Assembly: GCA_039934375.1 (NCBI GenBank)
Contig: JBDTMH010000253.1
Span: 1 to 6,343, forward strand
Source: CAISIP01 sp039934375
GTDB taxonomy: Bacteria; Pseudomonadota; Gammaproteobacteria; Burkholderiales; Burkholderiaceae_C
Length of the DNA: 6,343 bases
Direction of reading: 5' to 3'
In this document: positions 1 through 6,157 of the stretch, piece by piece
How positions within the stretch are numbered: position 1 is the first letter of the stretch
How the letters are laid out: every line of letters begins with the position of its first letter
The notes under the pieces: model-generated
What the model saw: only the letters and a program-made list of their open reading frames with translations
Database searches by the model: none
Told to the model about the DNA's origin: nothing
Program-made: the position numbers and the translations under genes

Positions 1-60
1 GAGAAGATCACGACCGTGCAAAACGCGATCGACTACGCGAATACCCATCAGAAGGCCTGA
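1..60 (+). CDS. acpP: acyl carrier protein, 3' end (partial)
   Basis: The window opens in frame with 19 codons and a TGA. The residues (EKITTVQNAIDYANTHQKA) match the last helix of bacterial acyl carrier protein; E. coli AcpP ends in the very similar EKITTVQAAIDYINGHQA (from memory). AcpP carries growing acyl chains on a phosphopantetheine arm in the cytoplasm and hands them to the fatty-acid synthesis enzymes. The serine that carries the prosthetic group lies upstream of the window and cannot be checked. The gene directly precedes fabF, the usual acpP-fabF order in gammaproteobacteria, which supports the call despite the short length. Confidence 0.93.
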   Translation, partial: EKITTVQNAIDYANTHQKA

Positions 61-72
61 CATGCCGCGACA

Positions 73-106
73 CGGGGTCATGCATTGATGCGCCACCCCG
101 CCGTTT
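73..106 (+). terminator. weak terminator-like stem after acpP
   Basis: CGGGGT (73-78) can pair with ACCCCG (95-100) across a 16-base loop, and a run of four T follows at 103-106. The stem is short and the T-run is brief, so at best this is a partial terminator or attenuator. It could let the highly expressed acpP be transcribed in excess over fabF, but that role is inference and read-through into fabF is expected. Confidence 0.25.
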
Positions 107-119
107 TCGTGCCGTTTTC
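100..119 (+). repeat. tandem GCCGTTTTC direct repeat
   Basis: The 9-base word GCCGTTTTC occurs at 100-108 and again at 111-119, an 11-base period, in the acpP-fabF spacer. Exact helical spacing could mark a protein-binding site, or the second T-run could be a back-up termination tract. Chance is also possible for so short a repeat. Confidence 0.4.
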
Positions 120-154
120 CGGCCAGTATCGGGCGCCGCTGCAAGGGGACTCCC

Positions 155-179
155 TGTTTGCGGCAGCGCTCCGCAAACA
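155..179. repeat. perfect 9-bp inverted repeat upstream of fabF
   Basis: TGTTTGCGG (155-163) and CCGCAAACA (171-179) are exact reverse complements with a 7-base loop (CAGCGCT). The repeat ends 19 bases before the fabF ATG, next to its putative ribosome-binding region (GAGTAGG, 181-187). In mRNA it would form a stable hairpin that could tune fabF translation, block 3'-to-5' decay of processed acpP mRNA, or be a processing site. No T-run follows on either strand, so it is not a classic intrinsic terminator. The structure is seen directly; the role is inferred. Confidence 0.6.
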
Positions 180-198
180 AGAGTAGGCGTTGAATCTC

Positions 199-1443
199 AT
201 GTCTCGTCGTCGTGTCGTCGTCACCGGCCTGGGGTGTATCAGCCCGGTCGGAAACACCGTGGCCGAATCCTGGTCCAACCTGTTGGCCGGCAAGTCGGGC
301 GTTGCGGCGATCACCCGTTTCGATGCATCGGCTTTCGCCTGCAAGTTCGCGGGCGAGGTCAAGGGCTTCGATCTCGATTCCTATTTGCGGGCCAAGGAGG
401 CGCGCACGATGGACTCCTTCATTCACTACGGTATTGCCGCCGCTGTGCAGGCCGTTCAGGATGCCGGGCTGCCGGTCGGCGAGGCCCTCGAAGACGAACT
501 GGCCACCCGCATCGGTTGCGTGATCGGCTCGGGCATTGGCGGTCTGCCAATGATCGAGGCGACCCACGAGGAACTCACGAACCGTGGTCCGCGGCGCATT
601 TCGCCGTTTTTCGTTCCCGCGTCAATCATCAACATGATCGCCGGGCATGTCTCCATCCGTTTCGGCTTCAAGGGCCCCAACATCGCCATCGCAACGGCCT
701 GCACAACGGGTCTGCATTGCATCGGCGAGGCCGGGCGCATGATCGAATATGGCGATGCCGACATCATGGTCGCGGGTGGCTCGGAAGCGACGGTCTCGCC
801 GCTGGGCATCGGCGGTTTTGCCGCGATGCGCGCGCTGTCGACCCGCAACGATGACCCTGCCACCGCATCGCGACCGTTCGACCGCGATCGGGACGGCTTT
901 GTGCTCGGCGAAGGTGCTGGCGTGCTGGTGCTCGAGGAGTTGGACCATGCGCGTGCCCGCGGTGCCAAGATCTATGCCGAACTCGCCGGTTTTGGCATGA
1001 GTGCCGATGCCGGCCACATGACGGCGCCGAATATGGACGGCCCACGCCGCGCCATGCTGAGTGCCTTGCGCAATGGCGGCATCAATGCCGATCAGGTCGA
1101 CTACCTCAACGTTCATGGCACCTCGACGCCGCTGGGCGATATCAACGAAACAAATGCCATCAAGGCGGCACTGGGCGAACATGCGCACAAGGTCGTTGCC
1201 AACTCGACCAAATCCATGACCGGGCACTTGTTGGGCGGCGCTGGCGGCATCGAGTCGGTATTCACCGTGCTTGCGCTGCACCATCAGAAGAGTCCGCCGA
1301 CGATCAACATCTTCAACCAGGATCCGGAGTGTGACCTGGACTATTGCGCCAACATCGCGCGCGACATGAAGATCGACGTGGCCCTGAAGAACAACTTCGG
1401 CTTCGGTGGCACCAACGGAACGCTTGCATTCCGTCGCGTCTAG
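199..1443 (+). CDS. fabF: 3-oxoacyl-[acyl-carrier-protein] synthase II (KAS II)
   Basis: This 414-residue condensing enzyme elongates acyl-ACP by decarboxylative condensation with malonyl-ACP in type II fatty-acid synthesis; in E. coli FabF is needed for C16:1 to C18:1 elongation. It is collinear with E. coli FabF (413 aa): the N-terminal RRVVVTGLG strand, the nucleophile Cys168 in ATACTTG, His306 in VHGTSTPLGD, Lys338 in STKSMTGH, His343 in the same motif, and the C-terminal GFGGTN loop (401-406). The thiolase-fold catalytic triad is therefore complete. ATG 199 is chosen because it gives the family start MSRRRVVVTG. An in-frame TTG at 190 would add three residues and has worse spacing to the GAGTAGG at 181-187. 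It lies 138 bases after acpP, probably in the same transcription unit, and 53 bases before the YgfX-like gene. Confidence 0.97.
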   Translation: MSRRRVVVTGLGCISPVGNTVAESWSNLLAGKSGVAAITRFDASAFACKFAGEVKGFDLDSYLRAKEARTMDSFIHYGIAAAVQAVQDAGLPVGEALEDELATRIGCVIGSGIGGLPMIEATHEELTNRGPRRISPFFVPASIINMIAGHVSIRFGFKGPNIAIATACTTGLHCIGEAGRMIEYGDADIMVAGGSEATVSPLGIGGFAAMRALSTRNDDPATASRPFDRDRDGFVLGEGAGVLVLEELDHARARGAKIYAELAGFGMSADAGHMTAPNMDGPRRAMLSALRNGGINADQVDYLNVHGTSTPLGDINETNAIKAALGEHAHKVVANSTKSMTGHLLGGAGGIESVFTVLALHHQKSPPTINIFNQDPECDLDYCANIARDMKIDVALKNNFGFGGTNGTLAFRRV

Positions 1444-1496
1444 CTGCGCATGCACCCGAGCTGCGACTGCTTCAATCCATCGGCACCTCAGGAAAC

Positions 1497-1967
1497 ATGC
1501 ACCAAGCCCCACCGGTCGAATACCCGTTGGGCAATAACCGGACCCTGAACCGGGTTGCCAGTGCGGCCTGGCTATTCGTCACGCTGATCGATCTGCTCTG
1601 GCTGTACCTGGCCGACTCACACGGGTGGCGCCTCTGGTTGGGCCTGGGTGCGACGCTGCTGCTGGGAGCAGTTGCCCTGCGCTTGCGACCTGCGGCTTGT
1701 TCCGGGGCCCTGCACTGGGATGGCAGTGGCTGGGCACAACATGACGGTGCGACCGAGGTCGGCGGCGATGTGACGGTCCATCTGGACCTTCAGTCGGCCA
1801 TTCTGGTGGCCTGGGCGCCCGACGCCGGCCGTGCGACCTGGTGCTGGCTGGAGTCGGCGGCAGATCCTTCCCGCTGGCTGGCGTTGCGGCGCGCCCTGTA
1901 CACCCCTCATCGTGCCGGCCATGCGCAGGGCGAGACGGCCGGACGCGGACCGGTCATGCAGGCATGA
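1497..1967 (+). CDS. small membrane protein, YgfX-like
   Basis: This encodes 156 residues. Two closely spaced hydrophobic segments (about 20-38 and 46-62) form a probable transmembrane hairpin. A soluble tail follows with LHWDG (72-76) plus Trp79, a VHLDL strand (94-98) and a final RWLALRRALY (126-135). This layout, a membrane hairpin then W-D-G, L-D-L and W-x-x-L-R-x-A-L-Y, matches what I recall of YgfX-type proteins (the CptA family) encoded beside rpoE in related bacteria. E. coli YgfX has been reported to affect MreB/FtsZ and to pair with SdhE, but no sdhE is in the window, so a toxin role here should not be assumed. AGGAA at 1490-1494 lies just 5' of the chosen ATG. The stop overlaps the rpoE start (ATGA, 1964-1967), so translation is probably coupled. 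The gene is real with high confidence; the family name is moderate. Confidence 0.75.
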   Translation: MHQAPPVEYPLGNNRTLNRVASAAWLFVTLIDLLWLYLADSHGWRLWLGLGATLLLGAVALRLRPAACSGALHWDGSGWAQHDGATEVGGDVTVHLDLQSAILVAWAPDAGRATWCWLESAADPSRWLALRRALYTPHRAGHAQGETAGRGPVMQA

Positions 1968-2611
1968 CGGACGAAACCAATCCGGATGGCGCGGGAACCT
2001 CCCCCGAGGCGCCCGACAGCGACCGGATGCTGGTGGCCCGCACCGTGGCGGGCGACAACCGAGCATTCGAGTTGCTGGTGATCAAGTACCAGCGCAGAAT
2101 CCAGCGCCTGATCGGGCGCATGGTGCGGGATGTTGATCTGGTCGAGGACATTGCCCAGGAGACCTTCATAAGGGCCTACCGGGCACTGCACCAGTTTCGC
2201 GGCGATGCGCAGTTCTATACCTGGCTGTACCGGATCGCCGTCAACACCGCCAAAAAGGCTTTGATGGACCTCAAGCGTGATCCGACGGTGTCCGAAGCGG
2301 CATTTCGTTCATCTGACACGGAAGATGAAACTTCCCGGCCCGGAAATGAACCAACCGCAGACGAGACGCCCGAGTCGGTGCTGGCGGCCAAGGAAATCGG
2401 CGCCATGGTCAACGCCGCCATGGAGGCGCTGCCGTCCGATTTGCGTGACGCATTGGTACTGCGTGAGATTGAAGGTTTGAGTTACGAGGAGATTGCCGTG
2501 GCCATGAACTGTCCGATCGGTACGGTGCGCTCGCGAATTTTCCGCGCCCGCGAGGCGGTGTCAGTCCGGATCCGCCCGTTGCTGGAAAACCAAAGTGGCA
2601 AGCGTTGGTGA
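1964..2611 (+). CDS. rpoE: RNA polymerase sigma factor RpoE (sigma-E/AlgU, ECF family)
   Basis: This 215-residue extracytoplasmic-function sigma factor directs RNA polymerase to envelope-stress promoters. Sigma region 2 spans about 22-101, with DLVEDIAQETFIRAYRAL (58-75) and the -10-recognition part FRGDAQFYTWLYRIAVNTAKK (78-98). Region 4 spans about 150-204, with LPSDLRDALVLREIEGLSYEEIA and the helix-turn-helix ending CPIGTVRSRIFRAREAV (183-199). Both core blocks are close to E. coli RpoE (191 aa). The extra length is an acidic N-terminal tail of about 14 residues and a longer acidic linker (about 107-140). ATG 1964 overlaps the stop of the preceding gene and has only a weak upstream CAGG, so translation probably depends on coupling. 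It lies directly before its anti-sigma factor. I saw no convincing sigma-E autoregulatory promoter upstream. Confidence 0.96.
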   Translation: MTDETNPDGAGTSPEAPDSDRMLVARTVAGDNRAFELLVIKYQRRIQRLIGRMVRDVDLVEDIAQETFIRAYRALHQFRGDAQFYTWLYRIAVNTAKKALMDLKRDPTVSEAAFRSSDTEDETSRPGNEPTADETPESVLAAKEIGAMVNAAMEALPSDLRDALVLREIEGLSYEEIAVAMNCPIGTVRSRIFRAREAVSVRIRPLLENQSGKRW

Positions 2612-2619
2612 TGGCTGCC

Positions 2620-2634
2620 GAGGAACATGATATG
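2620..2634 (+). promoter_or_regulatory. ribosome-binding site that decides the rseA start
   Basis: GAGGAA at 2620-2625 sits 6 bases before ATG 2632, a near-ideal Shine-Dalgarno arrangement. The competing in-frame ATG at 2611 overlaps the rpoE stop (TGATG) but has no comparable signal. The 2632 start also gives an N-terminus (MQDDPLSELEKVSALADG) aligned with E. coli RseA (MQKEQLSALMDG). Confidence 0.65.
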
Positions 2635-3276
2635 CAAGATGACCCATTAAGTGAACTGGAGAAGGTGTCGGCATTGGCGGATGGACAGTTGGACGAGGCC
2701 GAATTCGATGTGCTGGCCGGCGCGCTGGCCAGTACGTCGCAAGCCCGCGCGGCCTGGCATTCCTACCATGTGATCAGCGACGTCCTGCGCGCCGGCGCTC
2801 TGCCCGATTGCTCCAGCGACATGGCCTTTGTCGCGCGCTTGCGCGCGCGAATGGCGCAGGAGCCGGCAGCTTCTATGCAACTCGAGGTGGCGACTGTGGG
2901 AGAAACGCGCATGGCGCCTTTGCGAGTGCCGGCGGCGATAGTCCGGGTCGGTCGCGTGGGAGGGCGCGGCGCCAACGACCCGGTGCTGCGCTGGCGCTGG
3001 CTGGCGGCAGCCGCGTCGTTGGCCGCGGTTGCGGTACTGGGCTGGAGCATCACCAAACCCGGAGCTGATGACGCTGCCCATCTGGCTGATGCCAGGCCGG
3101 TGCTGCCGCAGCAAGCGGTAACCACCGAGACGCCGTCGGTAAAGGCGCCGGTGATGATGCGCGATCCACGGCTGGATGAACTTCTGGCGGCGCACCGCCA
3201 GTACGGCGGTGCGTCGGCATTGCCGACGGCGGCCGGTTTCCTGCGCAATGCCACGTTCGAGCAGCCTGAACGCTGA
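2632..3276 (+). CDS. rseA: anti-sigma-E factor RseA (MucA-like), single-pass inner-membrane protein
   Basis: This 214-residue protein sequesters RpoE at the inner membrane and frees it after regulated proteolysis (a DegS/AlgW-type periplasmic cut, then an RseP-type intramembrane cut in known systems). The cytoplasmic N-terminus has the sigma-binding pattern LSELEKVSALADGQLDEAE, then a helix with AAWHSYHVISDVLRAG (40-55), like the E. coli WESYHLIRDSMRG. One hydrophobic segment (about 122-140, WRWLAAAASLAAVAVLGWSI) is the probable membrane span, leaving about 74 periplasmic residues. A C-terminal block, DPRLDELLAAHRQYGG (178-193) then GFLRNATFE (202-210), resembles the end of Pseudomonas MucA more than that of E. 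coli RseA. The basic stretch before the membrane span fits a cytoplasmic N-terminus. It lies between rpoE and rseB, as expected. If ATG 2611 were used it would be 221 residues. Confidence 0.9.
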   Translation: MQDDPLSELEKVSALADGQLDEAEFDVLAGALASTSQARAAWHSYHVISDVLRAGALPDCSSDMAFVARLRARMAQEPAASMQLEVATVGETRMAPLRVPAAIVRVGRVGGRGANDPVLRWRWLAAAASLAAVAVLGWSITKPGADDAAHLADARPVLPQQAVTTETPSVKAPVMMRDPRLDELLAAHRQYGGASALPTAAGFLRNATFEQPER

Positions 3277-3287
3277 TCGTTGCCGCG

Positions 3288-4343
3288 ATGTTCCGCCTGC
3301 CTCTTTTATTGCGGCGCCAGCTCGTGGCCGTGCTGGCGGTCATGGCCGCGGCGCTGCTTGCAGGCGACGTGCGCGCGCAAGCGTCTGCACCCGCGACGAG
3401 TTCGGTGCCAGCCAGGAGCGGCGACCTGAGCATCGCGCAATGGCTGACCCGCATGCATGGCGCCTCGCGCCAACGCAATTACATCGGCACCTTCGTCGTG
3501 TCGTCGGGCGCCAACATGTCCAGTGCGAAGATCTGGCATGTCTGCGAGGGCGATCTGCAGGTCGAGCGGGTCGAGTCGCTCAGTGGCGAGCCCCGCTCGA
3601 CATTCAGGCGCAATGACCAGGTCATCACATTCCTGCCGCACAGCCGCACTGCCGTGGCCGAGAAGCGGGAATCGCTGGGCTTGTTTCCGGAACTTCTGCG
3701 GGCGACCGATCCGTCGATCGATCAGTTCTACAGTGCCCAGGAGGCGGGTGTCGAACGGGTCGCGGGACACGAATCCGACATTGTTCAGCTCAAACCCAGG
3801 GACAAACTGCGATTTGGCTACCGCATCTGGAGCGAGAAGTCGTCGGGCATGCTGATGAAGGTGCAAACGTTGGACGTCGACGGCACGGTGCTGGAGCAGT
3901 CGGCGTTCTCCGAATTGCAGATGGATGCGCCGGTCAGCGTATCCAAACTGACGCGGATGATGGACAACACCGAGGGTTATCGGGTCGATCGGCCGGCGCT
4001 GGTGAAGACGACTGCCACGGCCGAGGGCTGGGCCATGAAGAATCCGGTTGCCGGGTTCCGCCCGATGTCCTGCCAAAAGCGGCCCGCGCCCGGTGACGAT
4101 GCCGGCAAGGCCGGTGGCGCGATGCAATGGGTGTTTTCGGATGGACTTGCCTCGGTCTCCTTGTTCGTCGAGGCGTACGACGCCAGACGCCACAAGGTGG
4201 AAGGCGTGATGGCTCTGGGCGCGACCCATGCCCTGACCCGGCGCCTGAGCGACAAATCGGGTGAATGGTGGCTGACTGTGATCGGCGAAGTGCCGATCCC
4301 TACGCTGGCTGCGTTTGCCCAGGGTCTTGAGCGTACGCAGTAA
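3288..4343 (+). CDS. rseB: sigma-E regulatory protein RseB/MucB, periplasmic
   Basis: This 351-residue protein has a clear Sec signal peptide: basic LLRRQ, a hydrophobic core at 12-25, and probable cleavage after VRA (residue 30). The mature part matches RseB/MucB: an N-terminal LolA/LolB-like beta domain (about 46-215; MHGASRQRNYIGTFV, FRRNDQVITFLP, YRIWSEKSSGMLMKVQTLDVDGTVLEQ) and a smaller C-terminal domain (about 245-347; GFRPMSCQKRP, WVFSDGLASVSLFVE, WWLTVIGEVPIPTLAAFAQGLE). In known systems RseB binds the periplasmic part of RseA, shields it from the site-1 protease, and lets go when it senses lipopolysaccharide intermediates or mislocalised lipids. The ATG is 11 bases after the rseA stop and lacks a good Shine-Dalgarno, which suggests translational re-initiation. 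Two cysteines (86 and 262) remain in the mature protein; whether they pair is unknown. Confidence 0.92.
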   Translation: MFRLPLLLRRQLVAVLAVMAAALLAGDVRAQASAPATSSVPARSGDLSIAQWLTRMHGASRQRNYIGTFVVSSGANMSSAKIWHVCEGDLQVERVESLSGEPRSTFRRNDQVITFLPHSRTAVAEKRESLGLFPELLRATDPSIDQFYSAQEAGVERVAGHESDIVQLKPRDKLRFGYRIWSEKSSGMLMKVQTLDVDGTVLEQSAFSELQMDAPVSVSKLTRMMDNTEGYRVDRPALVKTTATAEGWAMKNPVAGFRPMSCQKRPAPGDDAGKAGGAMQWVFSDGLASVSLFVEAYDARRHKVEGVMALGATHALTRRLSDKSGEWWLTVIGEVPIPTLAAFAQGLERTQ

Positions 4344-4443
4344 GTCCCCAAATGCCTGCGGATTGCCGCGCGGCGTTGCCGTGCTACGACGCTTGCGAGC
4401 CGGTGAGGCCATGGGAATGGAATTATTCTTGAAGGGAATGAAG
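4344..4443 (+). other. rseB-mucD spacer, no gene
   Basis: This 100-base gap is the largest within the stress cluster and holds no rseC/mucC-type reading frame. It contains the perfect palindrome GCCGCGCGGC (4365-4374) and, near its end, the ribosome-binding site AAGGGA (4432-4437) for mucD. Three further in-frame ATGs (4411, 4417, 4438) precede the chosen mucD start. I see no convincing sigma-70 or sigma-E promoter in it. Confidence 0.6.
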
Positions 4444-5910
4444 ATGTCGAAGGTCAACTGGATGAACATGCGTCGCTGGGTGGTTGCGATCGCCGCTGGC
4501 GGCATGCTGGGATTTGTCGCGGTGGCGCCGGCCGTTGCGCAGACGCGTGTTTTGCCGGATTTCACCGATCTGGTCGAACAGGTTGGCCCGTCGGTTGTGA
4601 ACATACGGACGATGGAGAAGGTCGCGGCGCGTCCGCGTGGCGGCAACGGCAATGGCATCGACGAGGACATGCTGGAGTTCTTCCGCCGATTTGGCGTTCC
4701 GATTCCGAACGTACCACGCCAGCAGCCAGGTCCGCGTCCGAATCGGCCGCAAGAGGAAGAGCAACCCCGGGGTGTGGGCTCAGGCTTCATCCTGACCGCT
4801 GACGGCTACATCATGACGAATGCCCACGTGGTCGATGGCGCCGACGAAGTTCTGGTGACGCTGACCGACGACCGCGAATTCAAGGCGCGCATCGTCGGCG
4901 CCGACAAGCGCACCGACGTCGCAGTCGTCAAGATCGACGCGACCGGACTGCCTGCGGTCAAGGTCGGCGATGTCGGTCGACTCAAGGTCGGTGAATGGGT
5001 AATGGCCATCGGTTCGCCATTTGGACTGAAGAACACCGTGACGGCGGGTATCGTGAGCGCCAAGCAGCGCGATACCGGCGACTATCTGCCTTTCATCCAG
5101 ACCGATGTGGCAATCAATCCGGGCAACTCGGGCGGGCCGCTGATCAACATGCGCGGCGAGGTGGTCGGCATCAACAGTCAGATCTACTCCCGTTCGGGCG
5201 GATTCATGGGCATCTCGTTCGCCATCCCGATGGACGAGGCGATCCGGGTTAGCGACCAGCTTCGCACCTCGGGTCGTGTCTCGCGCGGACGCATCGGCGT
5301 GCAGATCGACCAGGTCACAAAAGAAGTTGCAGAGTCGATCGGGCTGGGCAAACCGACGGGTGCGCTGGTGCGCGGGGTCGAGACGGGTTCCCCGGCGGAC
5401 AAGGCCGGTGTCGAGGCCGGAGACATCATTCTGCGATTCGACGGCAAGACGATCGATCGCCACAGTGATTTGCCGCGACTGGTCGGCAGCATCAAGCCTG
5501 GAACCCGCAACAGCGTCACGGTGTTCCGACGTGGCAGCACCAAGGAGCTGAGCATCCTGATCGGCGAGGTGGAGCCCGACACAGTGGCGCAGAAGGCGGC
5601 TGAACGCGAAGACAAGCCGAAAGCGTCTGCCGCGGGGCAGGCGCTGGGCCTGGTGGTCAGCGAGTTGACGGACGCACAGCGCAAGGAACTCAAACTCAAA
5701 GGCGGTGTGAAGGTCGAGTCGGCCACTGATGCGGCGCAGCGTGCGGGTATACGCGAAGGCGATGTCGTCGTCGCGATTGCCAACGCTGAAGTCGGCAGCA
5801 TGCGGGATTTCGACGCCGCATTGGCCAAGGCGGACCGCAACAAGCCGATCAACATCCTGTACCGTCGCGGCGATTGGGTTCAGTACGCCGTCATTCGTCC
5901 GGAACGTTGA
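4444..5910 (+). CDS. mucD: periplasmic serine protease/chaperone DegP (MucD, Do family)
   Basis: This 488-residue HtrA-family protein degrades or refolds damaged envelope proteins. Signal peptide: MNMRRW then a hydrophobic core (12-30), probable cleavage after AVA (32). The trypsin-like domain (about 38-275) has His128 in TNAHVV, Asp158 in RTDVAVVK and Ser229 in NPGNSGGP, so the triad is intact. A Pro/Gln/Glu-rich stretch (86-109) before the catalytic fold is the variable LA-loop region. PDZ1 covers about 281-375 (RGRIGVQ; GSPADKAGVEAGDIIL) and PDZ2 about 398-485 (GLVVSELT; AQRAGIREGDVVVAI), the two-PDZ layout of DegP/MucD rather than the one-PDZ DegS/AlgW. ATG 4444 is chosen because AAGGGA (4432-4437) is 6 bases upstream and it gives a standard signal peptide; ATGs at 4411, 4417 and 4438 are in frame. 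Its place after rseB fits P. aeruginosa and xanthomonad-type clusters and suggests co-regulation with the stress response. Confidence 0.96.
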   Translation: MSKVNWMNMRRWVVAIAAGGMLGFVAVAPAVAQTRVLPDFTDLVEQVGPSVVNIRTMEKVAARPRGGNGNGIDEDMLEFFRRFGVPIPNVPRQQPGPRPNRPQEEEQPRGVGSGFILTADGYIMTNAHVVDGADEVLVTLTDDREFKARIVGADKRTDVAVVKIDATGLPAVKVGDVGRLKVGEWVMAIGSPFGLKNTVTAGIVSAKQRDTGDYLPFIQTDVAINPGNSGGPLINMRGEVVGINSQIYSRSGGFMGISFAIPMDEAIRVSDQLRTSGRVSRGRIGVQIDQVTKEVAESIGLGKPTGALVRGVETGSPADKAGVEAGDIILRFDGKTIDRHSDLPRLVGSIKPGTRNSVTVFRRGSTKELSILIGEVEPDTVAQKAAEREDKPKASAAGQALGLVVSELTDAQRKELKLKGGVKVESATDAAQRAGIREGDVVVAIANAEVGSMRDFDAALAKADRNKPINILYRRGDWVQYAVIRPER

Positions 5911-5931
5911 GCGCGTCAGCTGGGTCATCCG

Positions 5932-5951
5932 GCACCGGGAAAGTCCGGTGC
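5932..5951 (+). terminator. stem-loop 22 bases after mucD, no T-run
   Basis: GCACCGG (5932-5938) pairs exactly with CCGGTGC (5945-5951) around the 6-base loop GAAAGT. It is well placed to end or protect the 3' end of the operon mRNA, but the bases after it (GCTGGCGGG) are not a T-run. It is therefore more likely a stability element or a poor terminator than a classic intrinsic one. Confidence 0.4.
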
Positions 5952-6096
5952 GCTGGCGGGTTATTCGTTGGTTTGCCACAAATCGCGCGCCCTGGTGTCG
6001 ACAAAATAGGGTGCTCTTTGCGGGAACTAAAAGTTTGCGGCTACTGACTTTTCCGGGTGATGCCTTGAATTTGGTTAGAATGGCGGGCGGCGAAGC

Positions 6097-6157
6097 GGGG
6101 TTTTGGGTATATCGACAGATCTTTAGTCCACGATATGGGATGGTCAAGACGAACCCC
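6097..6157 (+). repeat. nested inverted repeats (possible structured RNA)
   Basis: GGGGTT (6097-6102) is the reverse complement of AACCCC (6152-6157). Inside it, ATATCG (6109-6114) is the reverse complement of CGATAT (6131-6136), with a 16-base loop. The two perfect 6-bp stems are correctly nested, so a transcript could fold into one two-tiered structure. Each stem alone is short enough to occur by chance; the nesting is what makes it worth noting. No known RNA family is recognised. Confidence 0.35.

Noticed and set aside
1344..1496. Upstream extension of the YgfX-like gene's frame into fabF
   Set aside because: An in-frame ATG at 1344 would overlap fabF by 100 bases with Arg-rich, non-family sequence. 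ATG 1497 has an AGGAA just upstream and gives the expected membrane hairpin near the N-terminus.
622..1512. 296-residue open frame on the minus strand opposite fabF
   Set aside because: It is antisense to highly conserved fabF sequence and has no protein-like hydrophobic pattern or domain motif.
3689..3720. GGAACTT inside rseB as an internal sigma-E promoter for mucD
   Set aside because: The -35 word is perfect, but the bases about 16 downstream are not a sigma-E -10 and it lies deep in coding sequence; a chance occurrence is more likely.
3306..4790. 494-residue open frame on the minus strand opposite rseB and mucD
   Set aside because: It lies antisense to two well-supported genes, has Arg/Pro/His-rich low-complexity composition typical of a high-GC shadow frame, and shows no recognisable domain.
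6023..6047. GGAACT plus ACTGA as a sigma-E promoter after mucD
   Set aside because: The -35-like GGAACTA is reasonable, but the nearest -10-like ACTGA is only 13 bases away, not the usual 16, and the -10 match is partial.
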